DNA of 39,782 nucleotides from Glomus cerebriforme. Its lineage: Eukaryota > Glomeromycota > Glomeromycetes > Glomerales > Glomeraceae. Of the stretch, positions 22,939-33,853 are shown piece by piece. The notes beneath the pieces were generated by a model. The model ran no database searches. It was not told where the DNA came from and saw nothing but the letters and a program-made list of their open reading frames with translations. The stretch is taken from the NCBI GenBank assembly GCA_003550305.1, contig QKYT01000269.1, forward strand, positions 1 to 39,782. The letters are read 5' to 3'. The position numbers and the translations under genes were made by a program. Positions within the stretch are counted from its first letter, which is position 1. Each line of letters begins with the position of its first letter.

Positions 22939-23047
22939 ATTTGATCATCCATTAAATATATGATACGTTAATACATGGCATAATGTTTTTAATTTTTTTT
23001 TCTCATTATCAATCAATATCTTAATAAATAAACCTTTATATTTAATT

Positions 23048-24100
23048 ATGTCAAGTCAACAAAATAAAATTTGTAAAGGGTGTTATGTTTTTCAAAATTA
23101 TGAAGAGTTTTTGAATGAAAAAGGTGTTGCTCTAAAAAAGTACTTATGTTGTTAAGATAAAATTAAGACTGCTTGTTCAAAAAAAACTAAGTTACAGTCT
23201 GATATAATTAGATATTTGGATATTACTGAAACTGTATACAACTCTTTAATTTCATTAGAAAATGTTAATAAATTTTATGAAGAAGAAAATGAAGAGTTAC
23301 ATCTAATTTTTAATATTGAATTATCATCTTTTTATGATGCTATTTTAGAAGACAATGAATCGAATAAAGAAAATAATGAACATGAAATTGGTCATCATAT
23401 AATAAAAGATTTTAAAAAAGAATGGAAGCAGCATGAAAAAAAAACTGCACAAATAAATGGCAAATATTTAACAGACCTAACTAAATGAATATGTTCATGT
23501 CCTGCATATATTAAAAGCCATTTTTTTTTATGCAAATATTTAGTCAACTCTGTTGAAAAAGTTGATGGAATATTTTTTAAAAAAGTGAGTGATTGTTTTT
23601 GTTTTATACATATTTATACTACCTAATATTTATCATTCAATTAAAGATACAAAGAAATGGAAATTATTCATTAATTTCATTGTATAAAGGTAAACTAGTA
23701 AATGTATTCTGCTTTGAGAATACACTGGAACAATAAAGTCAAAATATTCTAATAACTCAAGATTCAATTGTTGAGAATGAAGATAATTGAATAGCAAACA
23801 TATGAAACTGATTTAACTTATTTGTAGGGAATATTAAATAAGGTATATACTATACAAATATTATATATAACAAAGTACTGTATTTTTTAATTTTTTATTT
23901 ATGAAAATGTTAATTTTTAGATTAAAGAATTATTAGATGAATCACGTAATAAGCCAAAACGGCACTTATGATTAAAAAACATTCGTTTAAATTTCAATTC
24001 ATTAGAAAAAATGAATAAAGATATTATAGCACTTGAAAATTGTAGAACTATACCAAGAACTTGGAAAGATTTTAATAAAAATACAAGATATTGGGAATAG
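23048..24100 (+). pseudogene. SWIM zinc-finger protein, cargo of the MULE-like element
   Basis: Starts MSSQQNKICKGCYVFQNYEE with an N-terminal Cys cluster (CKGC ... CC-DKIKTAC). Exon 1 ends at 23584 (179 codons), intron 23585-23646; exon 2 from 23647; a likely intron ends at TTTTTAG 23920; the last exon (23921-24100) ends NTRYWE-TAG. The SWIM motif is LTK-ICSCPAYIKSHFFLCKYL: CxC...C with Tyr where the usual His stands. Its expected Trp is TGA at 23486. More TGAs (DN-IANI-N-FNL, KRHL-LKNIRL) would also read sensibly as Trp. TAA at 23153 and near 23733 are true breaks, and the exon 2/3 phase does not fit, so the copy is probably dead. SWIM domains commonly end MULE transposases; here the catalytic part is missing. 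Confidence 0.6.
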
Positions 24101-24265
24101 TAATATTATTTCTTTATAAATATAATTAGAATAAAATTAAAAATAAGTATGTCTAATATTTTAACTTGAGATGACATGTTTAATTTTAATAATATTCAAT
24201 AAATTAAATAATGAAAATATTTTACACTGCATTTTAATAAAATTTTACATGATAAATTTTATTAA

Positions 24266-24355
24266 TGAAAGTACCTAAAGTTGCTATCTAAAATTATGTG
24301 TTACCCGGCAGATCAAAACCAGCTACCATTTTTTGGTGGCGACGCTAAAGTGGTT
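24266..24355 (-). repeat. Right terminal inverted repeat of the SWIM element
   Basis: Read inward it starts AACCACTTTAGCGTCGCCAC; partner of 22849-22938. Confidence 0.85.
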
Positions 24356-25569
24356 TAGATAACATATAAAAATCATGTAATATTATTATAATTTTTAAGT
24401 AATTTACCAGTTTTAACCATGTTACTTCTATTGTCTGTGGTGATAGTAAACACTTTTCCATCTAAATTCCATTCATGAATTATTTGATTGAGACATTCAG
24501 CAATAATGTCTCCAGTATGCAGATATTTAAGATATTTAACTGTCAAATAGCTTCATAAAATTCAAATTAAGTATTTACAAATGAACAAGTTATACTTAAA
24601 TAATTAGCATGACTTCTTGAAGTCCAAAGATCTAACGTTAGAGAGCAAGAAGTAATGCTTTGTTCAAATAGACAAACAATTTTTTGTTTGCAATAATTAT
24701 AACCTTTGGCTAACAATTCTTTGACTTTTTTATCACTTGATAATTCATAATATAGATCAAATTCTTCTACAAATTCTTTAAATCCTTTATCATCATAGAT
24801 ACTCAATGGTTGATTATCTTTTACAATAATTTTAACAAATTTTTCATCTAATCAATTTTTTCTAGCGGGATTATTGATTGTACCTCATGCTTTATCAATA
24901 CTTTCTGCATTATTTTTTGATAATTCACTGTCACGTGTAATATGATACTTTACTAAATGATGAATAAAATTACCAGTGCTACCATCTGTTCCTATAATGT
25001 GTCCACATGGTTCCTCACCAATAACTGGTATAAGGTACTTAACATGCTTCTTGTATTTTTCTAAGGAAGATAATCTTTCTAAATAATTCCAAATAAAGCT
25101 GCTTCAGTTATTAATTACTTGGTTATATTTATTACTAGTATCTGATTCTCATTTTCTTCTATATGATCTGTATTATTTGGTTCTAATTCCAGAACTCATT
25201 CATTAGTATTACCAGTATTACCTGAAGTTGAATCCTGCAAAGTAAATTCTGTTCCTTCTGTTTCCTTTATTTTTTTATTTTTTTTGGTATACTAAAACCT
25301 TTTTTATTTTTTTTTGGCTTTGCTCTTAAGTTTTTGATAGTTTTTTTTAGTATCTGTACGAGCTGAAGTTGCTTCATTTTCTTTATCTTATTGATTACTG
25401 TAAAAGATCATGTGATTCATAGTTACTCATATTTTATAAAGTTTATGTAAGAAGAACATGTCATAATATGGATGTAGGAATGAAAATTGATCTTTATTTT
25501 ATCTATTTTATATGCAAATATATGTTAAATATGTTAAATGCAAATAATTAAATCAAACTATATTCGGTT

Positions 25570-25800
25570 AGATGATGAGATAATATCAATATTCAAATGC
25601 AGATATTCAGATATCTGCAAATATCTGATGAATATCCAGATATCCAGCAGATAAATTCAGATATCTAAATATGAGGATATCTAATGGATATCCAGATATT
25701 ATTCAGATAAATTAATATTCAGATAAATGAATACAAAATCCAAAATATCCATCAGATATCCATAAAGTACAGATAATGGATCCAAGCTCTGCTCTGGCCA
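25570..25800 (-). repeat. GATATC-rich dispersed repeat, copy 2
   Basis: Inverted copy of the family at 8824-9000 (AGATATC, CAGATATT and GGATATCC words). It lies directly after the last exon of the gene at 25.8-26.5 kb, which runs into it. Confidence 0.6.
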
Positions 25801-25801
25801 A

Positions 25802-26526
25802 GGTTTCAAGTATTTTGTCAATTATCGTATCCTGTTGTATAAATACAAAAGATATAAAAATATACATCAGGTATGCCCAGATTTCTAAAAATTACCTCAA
25901 TATCTTGGGTAAAATTAACAATAGGTTCACTATTTTCATCTGAATTAATAGTCTGTAGCGTTAAACCTGATGTTGATGATTCTGAATTAGAACTGGCAGG
26001 TCTTTCATTACTAAGAAATAGATCATCATCATTTCTCTTTTCATCCACATTCTTGCTAGTGGTTTGATCTGTTCATATAACAAATAGTAGTGAGGAATCT
26101 GCTTCCTGCTATAAGTTGAATCTTACACATACCTTTTTTAATGCAGTTGATTTGACTGATTCTTTATTTTATGCATGTAACAAAATAGTCATTAAAAAAA
26201 TGCTCACATAAAATTTAAGGCAATATTGTTGTATTCTAACCTTTGATAATGATAAATTATTCTGCGTTAGTTGACGGATAGGCATAAACATAAAATCATC
26301 ATCGGGCTAAATATAAAGGATTTAGTTTCTATCAGATAATCAACAATCTCAAATTCTAGTTAAAAAAAATTATCTGTACCTTATCAACATCTTGACAACA
26401 TTTTTCATATGATATGTTATTGTTAACGAACTGGGTCATGCCTCTGGTTGCAATCGCAAAATTTTTCATTTTTTTAACTTGATGAAAAACACAATTATAA
26501 TCTTTTGCTTTGTAAAATTTTTGCAT
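25802..26526 (-). CDS. Multi-exon gene of unknown function, 3' end cut by a repeat
   Basis: Exon 1 (26526-26380) encodes MQKFYKAKDYNCVFHQVKKM and on to CCQDVDK; intron GTACAG...TTTAG; exon 2 (26306-26241) encodes PDDDFMFMPIRQLTQNNLSL, ending at GTTAGA. A later segment encodes QEADSSLLFVI-TDQTTSKN (TGA at the dash, Trp would fit) and a Ser/Glu/Asp-rich acidic stretch to FTQDIE; intron GTAATT...CAACAG; last block DTIIDKILETLARAELGS runs into the GATATC repeat. The join between exon 2 and the QEAD segment is unclear: a 24-bp gap bounded by GT...AG is too short for an intron, and a TAG lies there. I do not recognise the family; the acidic linker suggests a nuclear or regulatory protein. Confidence 0.45.
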
Positions 26527-26566
26527 TTAAAACTTATCTGCAGATGTTCAATTTTAATGTCATTGG

Positions 26567-26815
26567 TAGAGGTATACTCCGGTCATCCGTTCAATCCGTT
26601 ATTTAATCCGATCACGTGATGTCGATCACGGATATGCAGATCATTTTCTTTTTTGGCGATACCAGTTTTACAAAAAAAAATATTTTTCTAAAAATAAAAA
26701 TTACCAATTTCAGAAAATTTGTGTAATATCTGACCCAAAAAAGGAAATAATTGACGTAAGTCACGTGACTTGACTGGATGACCGGATTGACGTTTTTCAC
26801 CGAAGCATACCTCTA
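26567..26815. mobile_element. 249-bp hAT-type MITE
   Basis: Inverted repeats TAGAGGTATACTCCGGT (left) and TAGAGGTATGCTTCGGT (right) differ by two transitions. The 8-bp flanks GTCATTGG (26559-26566) and GTCACTGG (26816-26823) differ by one transition. Non-coding, with CACGTGA words on both sides. Confidence 0.85.
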
Positions 26816-27545
26816 GTCACTGGAGTGTTTCAGGTCCTTTCATGTAGTAATCCAATTCTTTGAGAAATAAATATAATTAGTATTTTAATATTAGGAACTA
26901 TTCTTCAGACTAAGAGTCCTAGCTTATGCTAAGTTAGAGATTAGAACTGAATGCATCAAACCAGTTTTGAATCCAGTTCTAACTGGATTTCTCATAATTT
27001 GGGTTAAATCAGTTTCAGATCACAAAAACTAGTTTGCATTTAAACTGGATGCAACTGGGTGCTTAAATTGAATATTTTAAATATTTAAATAAGAAAAAAT
27101 ATATTTGTAATATCCTGTTATATATTTTATTTGTAACAACTTTTTTTTTAATAATAAATTATTTTAGAAAAATACTACAAATCACCGGTAGTGATCATTA
27201 CCTGTATTTATTTATAATAAATAAATTTTCTTTTTATAGAAGTTCATATGATCTTTATGTAATCTTGTGTAATACAATTTATTTGCATCATATTAATATA
27301 ATGTAATGTTTTATTTGTATTTGATGCATCATGTGACACAATCAATCTATTTCTCTTTTGTATTATTTGTTTGATTTTTTTACCCACGATCGATCCTTTT
27401 TCTTTTTTAACAGCTATCTTTACACCCTATTCTAAAGTTTTTGTAGTCCCATTTATTCAATTATCTTTACACCCTTATTAATCCATTTTAAACAATCATT
27501 CGTAGTCATACCTTTTCGTTAAACAAAAAATTAAGACTATTAGAA
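26816..27545. other. Stretch upstream of the MULE gene
   Basis: Contains an ATCCAGTT-CT-AACTGGAT palindrome (26971-26988) amid repeated CCAGTT/AACTGG words, and two copies of TATCTTTACACCCT near 27415 and 27461 that may belong to the MULE end or leader. No gene seen. Confidence 0.4.
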
Positions 27546-30500
27546 ATGCAAGCTGAAGTACTTTTAGATATAACAAACTTACTCAACAGGTTATCTGGTA
27601 ATAAAGAAAGTAATATTGATAATACATCAGATATGCAAGTTGGAGTCTTTTCAGACATAACAAATAAAATTAACAGATTATTTAATAATGTTGAAGAAAG
27701 TAATACAAATGAAAACATTGATTATACTTTTAAAGATTGGAATGCAGTTGAAAATTTTGTTAATACATATGCGAAGCAGAAAGGATTCATTACTGTAAAA
27801 GTTCATAAAGATCTTGATGCTACTAATAAAACTATTACTCGCCATTGTGTATATAGTTGTTGAAAAGCTGAAACTAATAATCCAAAAAAAGTAAAAGATA
27901 TCAGTCTACATTATGAAGGTAGTTCAAATAAAACAAACTTCTATGGAAAGCGGGATTTTATTTTGGTAAATGTGCTGCGATAATATGTCTTACCAAATTT
28001 ATCAATAATCATAATCATCTGTATGATCCTGTGACTATAGATCTAGCTTCCAAAAATTTCCGCCTTTTTAAGGGTAGAGTATACACTATATGTAATTTTT
28101 TATTAATTATTGTGGCTAATTTATGTCACATGCAAATGATCTGCATATACGAAAATTTTATACAAATCGAAACAAACATAAAATTTAATAAAGAATAAAA
28201 TAAAATTGATAATTTCCATTAAAAAAATGCCACAAAATCTAATTACTTCTTCGAGAGTCCTTTTTATAGTAAACTACATTTATAATTAATAATTTTGCTA
28301 TAATAAAAGTAAACTAATATAATGTTTAATCTAATTAATCTAGCATTACTAGTTACATAATTATAGGCACTTACAGCATATCTTTTCTTCTAAATATTTC
28401 ATATTCTAATATATTTTAAAAAACAGAAATATTTTGTTAACTCAGAGATAATAATTATAATATAATATATAAANAATATTATAGTAAATAACTTTCTTAT
28501 CTTTCTTTTTTTATTTAAGAGAAAAAAAACAAATAAAATAAACTTACTTTTTGGTTTTTATAATGATTTTTTGATAAAATATAAAAGTTTTAGTTATGGT
28601 TATTACTTAGGACAAACTAAAAAATTGACAGACTTTTTGAAAAATTGGCAGTTTTCTTAAACTTCATATGAACATAAAAGTATCTTAACGAAATAAAACA
28701 AACTTTAATTTTTGTACGATGTATATTATTAGTTCCAAAGAGCTTACACAAAAAATCTGAAAAAGGTTTGGCACATATTGCCTTTTTTTATCAGACCGAT
28801 ATTTTCTTGTATTACTTTAAAATTGATTTTCCATCACGTGATTATCAAATTTACATATACTGTGTACTCTAGCCTTAAAATGATTTTGGATAAAATTGAG
28901 CATTATACCATCAATGGATATTTGGATGCTATAAGACAGTATGACTTGCTTACTAAAGAGTTTTCTGAATATTCTATCAAAAAAAGAACTTATATAATGT
29001 CATCCAAGATTTTTAAGGTATTCGAATTCATGATGAGTCTGATGTGGCTATAATGTTTTCATATCTTATGAAGCTGCATGATAAAGATCCCGATTATATT
29101 GTTATTTCATGCTTGAAAGGGTTATCTAATGAACTTATCAGACTATCTTAGATGACTAGTCAACAACATAACAAACTTTGGCCAAAGTTTTACGATGTCA
29201 TCATATATGATAATACAGCTAAAACAAATCACTATAAAATGGTGCTTAGCTTATTTATTGGCATTGATAATAATTTTAAAATAAGCCTTCTTGCTCAAGT
29301 CTTAATAAAATATAAAACACAGGTAGACTATAAGTGGATTTTGCAATGTACATTAGAAGCAACTAATAATCTTGCACCTATAGTATTATTTACTGATAGT
29401 AATCTGAAAATAATAGCAGCTATTCAAGTTGTTTATCTAGAGACTCGCTATTTATTATGCATCTATTATATCATTGAGAATGTAAAAAAGAAAGCTAGGT
29501 CCAAGTTGCATAGTGAAATGATCAATAGTTTTATTAGCGATTTTTACTACATGCGAAATAGTTATAATCAATACCAGTTTGAAGCAAGATACAATAAAAT
29601 GCTTACAAAATATGAACCATGTCAATTTTATCTCGAAAGACTCTATTTTAGCCACGAATCATGAGCAAGATATTCTATTACGAAGGTTTTTACAGCAGGT
29701 ATACAATTGACTTAACATATCGAATCTTTAAATGGAATCTTTAAAAAGCATATGGATTGAGGAACCCTATTAAAGGAATTAGTGAAAGTAATAAAAAGTA
29801 AGCTAAATAAAGAAACACAATATAGTCGAATTAGAGATTATTTTGGATCAAATCCATCAACTGACCTTCTATCGACTTATGATACAATTTTTAAAAGCAT
29901 TGATTTCATTTTAAAAGAATTTTTGGCACCTATTCCATTATCACTTCAGAAAGTTCAAATAAAACAGGCATTATTATATCAAGGAATTTTAATTTCTATT
30001 GAATAAATCAATGAATCTGAAGATGAGTATAATGGTATTGGTATAATTGAACATGAATATAATAGACTACAAATTAAGCTACAAGAGTTTTTGTTAGACA
30101 TTGATCAAAAAGAAGTTCAAGAAATGTGGGAAGTCAATTATATCATGGCATCTTCAACATTCAAGCCACACTATGTAATAATACTTGAGAATATGACATT
30201 AGTTTGTACATGTATATACATCATTAACCAAAGGATGTCATGCCAGCATCAATATCAGATCCTTATAAGACCATATTTTATATGGGGTTTATTTATACAT
30301 ATTGGTTTGAATCAATACCATCTGAAACAAATAACTATATTACAATCACTTAAGGAATTAAATCTTATATCACCAATTCATTGCGATATATTAATCAAAT
30401 GCGACTTGCTAATACTTACACACTAAATATTAGAGAAAATGTTAATAAAAAGCTCAAGTTCAGTATTATAATATCAGTAGCAAAGACTTGTGTTCAGATT

Positions 30501-30635
30501 ACTGTGGCAGAAAGAACTGACTGGACTTCTTAGTTCTTACAGAATTCATTATAAAATATTACAGAAATACTGGCTTAAATATAGAAGAAATTGTTTATGT
30601 ATCACGAATAATAAAATTCAAGAGTCTTTTGTTAT
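27546..30635 (+). pseudogene. MULE transposase (FAR1-like N-terminus, SWIM-like C-terminus), decayed
   Basis: Order: Asp/Asn-rich leader from MQAEVLLDITNLLNRL; FAR1-like DNA-binding region (TFKDWNAVENFVNTYAKQKG, CVYSC-KAETNNPKK, NNHNHLYDP); inserted element 28072-28874; MILDKIEHYTINGYLDAIRQ; the MULE core with Asp in VIIYDNTAKTN, Asp in IVLFTDSN and CIYYIIENVKKKAR; then RIRDYFGSNPS; then a C-terminal CxC...CxH (LVCTCIYIINQRMSCQHQY). TGA at 27861 and 29662 and TAG just before MTSQQH stand at Trp positions; TGA in KHMD-GTLL replaces Arg and several TAA replace Gln. Frameshifts occur near 27940, 29000 and 29640. Traces of the C-terminus reach the MITE at 30636. MULE transposases move elements by cut and paste; this copy is inactive. 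Confidence 0.8.
28072..28874. mobile_element. 803-bp TTAA-flanked non-coding element
   Basis: Flanked by TTAA on both sides (28068-28071, 28875-28878). Ends are inverted: GGGTAGAGTATACACTATAT on the left and GGCTAGAGTACACAGTATAT on the right, read inward. Removing it plus one TTAA joins FRLFK to MILDKIEHY in frame in the MULE gene, which demonstrates insertion. TTAA targets are used by piggyBac and Kolobok elements; which one mobilised this is not determinable here. Internal sequence is AT-rich without a frame; one N at about 28474. Confidence 0.8.
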
Positions 30636-31105
30636 TAGTGTTCCGTATAAATTGAATCAAATCAAATTGAATCAGATTTGAATTTGATTCGATATTTGAA
30701 CGAATCAAATTAAATCAATTTGGATTTGATTTGAATTTGATTTGAATTTGATGCCAATGTCAAGTGATTCATAATTCCAGCCAGAATTAAATGATCTATA
30801 AGAAAATTGCCTTTTTAGGAAATTTGCATAACCCAAAATTTCAATTTTTGAGAGAAATAAAATTGCTTTTTTGGTTAGTATAATGTTATATAAGATCCAA
30901 ATAAGGAAATTTTGGTCAGCTTTATAAAATTTGGGCAAAATTAAACAATCAGTCGAATCGATTTGAATTTGATTCAGATTCGATTCATAATTCGAAAATT
31001 CTGAATCGAATCAAATCAAATCTGAATCTCAGATTTGGATTTAGTATCAAATCTGAATCGAATCTGAATTAAATTTGATTCAGCCAAATTGTTTGTGAAA
31101 CACTA
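30636..31105. mobile_element. hAT-type MITE, copy 2
   Basis: Same family as 589-1550: starts TAGTGTTCCGTA and ends TGTGAAACACTA, with the same internal landmarks (AATTCCAGCCAGAATTAAAT, AAAATTGCCTTTTT, TTTATAAAATTTGGGCAAAA) but without the nested 395-bp MITE. Flanks TTTGTTAT and TCTGACGT do not match, so the target duplication is lost. It ends the MULE coding traces. Confidence 0.8.
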
Positions 31106-31369
31106 TCTGACGTCCTTATAAACATTATAAATCAACTAAGCCTGGTTCCAAAACTGAAATATTTCAGATTTGCCAAAATTCTGAAACTGAAATCTAAAAT
31201 ATTTTTGAAATCTGAAATTCTGAAATTCAAAATTCTTGCTAAAATCTGAAATTGATGCTAAAATGCCAAATTAAAATTAGCCAATTAAAATTAAATAATT
31301 AAATATATAAATAGTTTTATTTACATTGTACAAAATGTACAGTTTATTAATTTTTTTTTTTATCCTATT
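31106..31369. other. CTGAAATT-rich repeat-like stretch
   Basis: About 31150-31260 is built of words such as TCTGAAATTCTGAAATTCAA, probably another degenerate dispersed repeat. No gene. Confidence 0.4.
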
Positions 31370-31720
31370 ATGATTAGACAAAATTCTAAAGGTAAAAGCG
31401 ATCACAAATAGGATAAAATCTGGAAACATTTCATGCAAGTTCCATTAAAGTCACCAGGCTATTTTTCTAAAAAATGCAAGTTATGCCATAAAAAATGATC
31501 ATACACATATGTAAATATGTTACAATCTCATCTTGCTAATGAGTGTGCCGACTGTTCTGAAGATATTCAAAACTACTGGCTTGGATATCTCGCTGCAAAG
31601 AACTCCTTGGAAGATGAAACAACTTCTATCGCCTTATAAGAATCAAGTCAATCAATAATTTCTAATAAGAGAAGGAGAAGTTTTACATATCTACCGATTT
31701 GTGAAATTGGCCTAAATTAA
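31370..31720 (+). pseudogene. BED-type zinc finger exon of a second hAT element
   Basis: Starts at ATG 31370. The BED finger is clear: DKIWKHFMQVPLKSPGYFSK, then CKLCHKK-SYTYVNMLQSHLA and NEC, giving CxxC...HxxxxC, which binds DNA in hAT transposases. The dash is TGA 31496-31498 at the position where related Glomeromycotina BED fingers have Trp. TAG at 31409 and TAA at 31637 are further breaks. A basic stretch (SNKRRR) follows. I found no matching catalytic region downstream, so this is an orphan fragment. Confidence 0.65.
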
Positions 31721-32889
31721 AATTTTGATAAAAATTTAGCTGTAAAATAGGATTTATATTATACAAACCTAAATTAAATATGTATTACACATTTAAACAG
31801 TTCAGAATTATCTGAAAATAAAAAAAAAATTTTAATCTATATTTAAAAATAACAATAGTAAGCATTTCTTTACTCAATTACTTTTCAATTACTTTTCAAT
31901 TACTTTTTCATTAAGTAAACCAAAAAAGTTTATAGACATATATAGCAGTTATTTCTTAAATAGTAAGTAAAAAAAATACATTAATATTTATTATTTATAG
32001 GAAAAAAAAAATCTTTTTATTTATTTTAACTTTAGTTTTCTTTGCTTTTTTTTGTAAAAATATATATAAAATAAAAAATATAAAAGTTTCGAAAAGTCTT
32101 TTCTTTTTTTGTTTAATAAACTAATTTTATACAACTTACTCATTACTTTTTATTATTGTTTTATTAGATTTATTCAATTAAAGTCCATAAAAAGCAAATA
32201 ATTTTTTTAAATAAAGTAAAAGGACTCTGAAATCTTCTTGAAAATATTTTTTTTTGGTGAGAAATGTAATTTTAAAATATTTTTTATGATGGGTTTTATG
32301 TAAATTATATAATCATTAATTTCTTGGTGTACATGTATGTTAACTGAATGATTTTATATTTATTTGAAAGGTGAAAACTTGCTTCAGCTTAAGAATTAAA
32401 AAGCAATAAGATTAGATCACTGTATGTGAAGATATTAACGATCAAGTAAAAAAATTAAAAATTAATGCATTGAACATATTTATTCAACAACCAGTAATTA
32501 TTTTTTTCTGATTTGGATTTATTAGATAGGTCTTATTTTCTTCTTTCAAATGAATGTAAATTCATCCGTCTACCTATGTATAATTCAAGATATTCGCAAT
32601 TTTGTTATAAGAATTATATTCTGATTTTATAATTTTAATGTTACTTATATTAAAAAAAATTAAAGTTCAAATAAATAATTAATTTTGCGCATCAGATAAT
32701 GTAGATCTATCATTATCATATGACTTTTAATGTTACTTTCATTTGGCAAATCTATTTTGTGGACATAGCATATAATTTCACAAATTGGCACATATGAATG
32801 ATATAATTAATTATATTAATTATTAATTGTATGATTGTATCCATATTTTAACTTTTAAGTTAATTATTTTTTTTAATTATTTTATTAAG
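31721..32889. other. AT-rich stretch, no gene recognised
   Basis: Includes a triplet of ATTACTTTTCAATTACTTTT near 31880. Otherwise nothing supportable. Confidence 0.4.
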
Positions 32890-33050
32890 TTCAATTTGAG
32901 ATTGAAGATTATTATGAGAATTGAGAATTACTACCAAACAAAGCAGCAATTATTGATGATAACAATGATAATAATAATGATGATGTTCCTAAAGAAAAAC
33001 CAGTAGAGGATTATAATGTTGCAGAACTTGTATCAAGATTTCTTGATTAA
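32890..33050 (+). CDS. Terminal exon of an unidentified gene
   Basis: After a TTATTAAG acceptor the frame reads QFEIEDYYEN-ELLPNKAAII, then an Asp/Asn-rich run (DDNNDNNNDD), then VPKEKPVEDYNVAELVSRFL and D before TAA 33048-33050. The dash is TGA 32922-32924, plausible as Trp. The acidic tail with a short helix at the end looks like a genuine protein C-terminus. Upstream exons were not found; it could belong with the BED exon at 31.4 kb. Confidence 0.35.
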
Positions 33051-33853
33051 TTAGTGTACCGTGAATTTTTAAATTATCTATTGTTCCTAAATTAGTATAA
33101 TATACTAAATGTCATGACTGGGATGATAATCAAAATTTTCAATCCATTTTCAATCCATTTTTAATCTGTTTTCAAAATATTCAAATTTTTATTAGTAATT
33201 AATATAAAAATTATTGATTTTTGTCAATCCAAACTCAATCCAATTTTAATCCAGTTTAATCCAATTTCGATCCAATAATTTATCATATACTCACATCTGT
33301 TGTTGTTAGATTTCATTATACAATCATTACAAAATTATTACTTATTAATTAATTACTTATTAGTTGATTACTCATTTAATTAATTGCATTAGTAGTTCAA
33401 ATATGATTCATTCATTCATAATTGCGTAAGTGTAAATTCGATATAAGGATTATATTTATAAAAAGAAATAAGATATCTAAAATATCGTACTGCACTGCAC
33501 AAGATATCCCCTTTTGAGAATACCCCCATGGCAAAAGATTTGGGTATAATATTAGATATAAAATAAATTTCCTAGGTTTAGACTCAGGTATAATCTAATT
33601 TTTTTTCATGAGTATTTTATATAAGACCCAGATATAAAATAACTTTCGGTAAAAATAGCATTTTATTATTTAACTTCTCCATGAACTTTGTTTATAGTAT
33701 AATCTAATATGTATTTATTATTTTAAAATTTTTAAAATTCTTATATCATACAGTATTTATTATAATAAAACTTTGAATACAACAAATTTATATATTTTGT
33801 ACTAAAAAAAATTATTACAAATGTGATTTGATGATTCTGATATATTAACACTA
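33051..33853. other. CAATCC-rich stretch
   Basis: 33140-33280 carries many CAATCCATTTT / AATCCAATTTT words, a degenerate short repeat. Other parts are AT-rich with no gene. Confidence 0.4.

Larger units (their letters stand above)
22848..24355. mobile_element. 1.5-kb MULE-like element carrying a SWIM-domain gene
   Basis: Inverted repeats of about 90 bp flank a single gene. The 9-bp flanks TAGATAGCA (22839-22847) and TAGATAACA (24356-24364) differ by one transition; 9-bp duplications and long inverted repeats are typical of Mutator-like elements. Removing the element and one flank restores the hAT reading frame exactly (ITWFLY to AIYILQLVV; compare the usual ITWLPCAAHTLQLVV), proving a later insertion. 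No transposase core is present. Confidence 0.85.
18227..25430 (-). pseudogene. hAT-family transposase, split by two transposons
   Basis: Order on the minus strand: start at 25430; basic region; BED-like segment (NN-SSFIWNYLERL...CGHIIG...HHLVKYHI); RKN-LDEKFVKIIVKDNQPLS; LTLDLWTSRSH and ITTDNRSNMVKTGKLL (to 24356); after the inserted element, LQLVVRK then GLLPAKRLVARAKRLINFF (to 22689). Intron 22688-19190 contains a 3.4-kb element and would be 94 bp without it. Next come NSSDNDHYLQIISDMNTR-N, IKQLIDVLEPFASETKLL, and the hATC region (WWNSQVLNFPILSELAKKYL, SK-LFSDARN), ending in TAA at 18227. Most N-terminal TGAs fit Trp; TAG and TAA at the DEW and TRW positions and TGA at the Arg of SERLFS are real decay. 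A 1-nt frameshift follows LQLVVRK. hAT transposases cut and paste through a DDE domain; this copy is dead. Confidence 0.8.

Noticed and set aside
29455..29655. Minus-strand frame
   Set aside because: Antisense of the MULE catalytic core.
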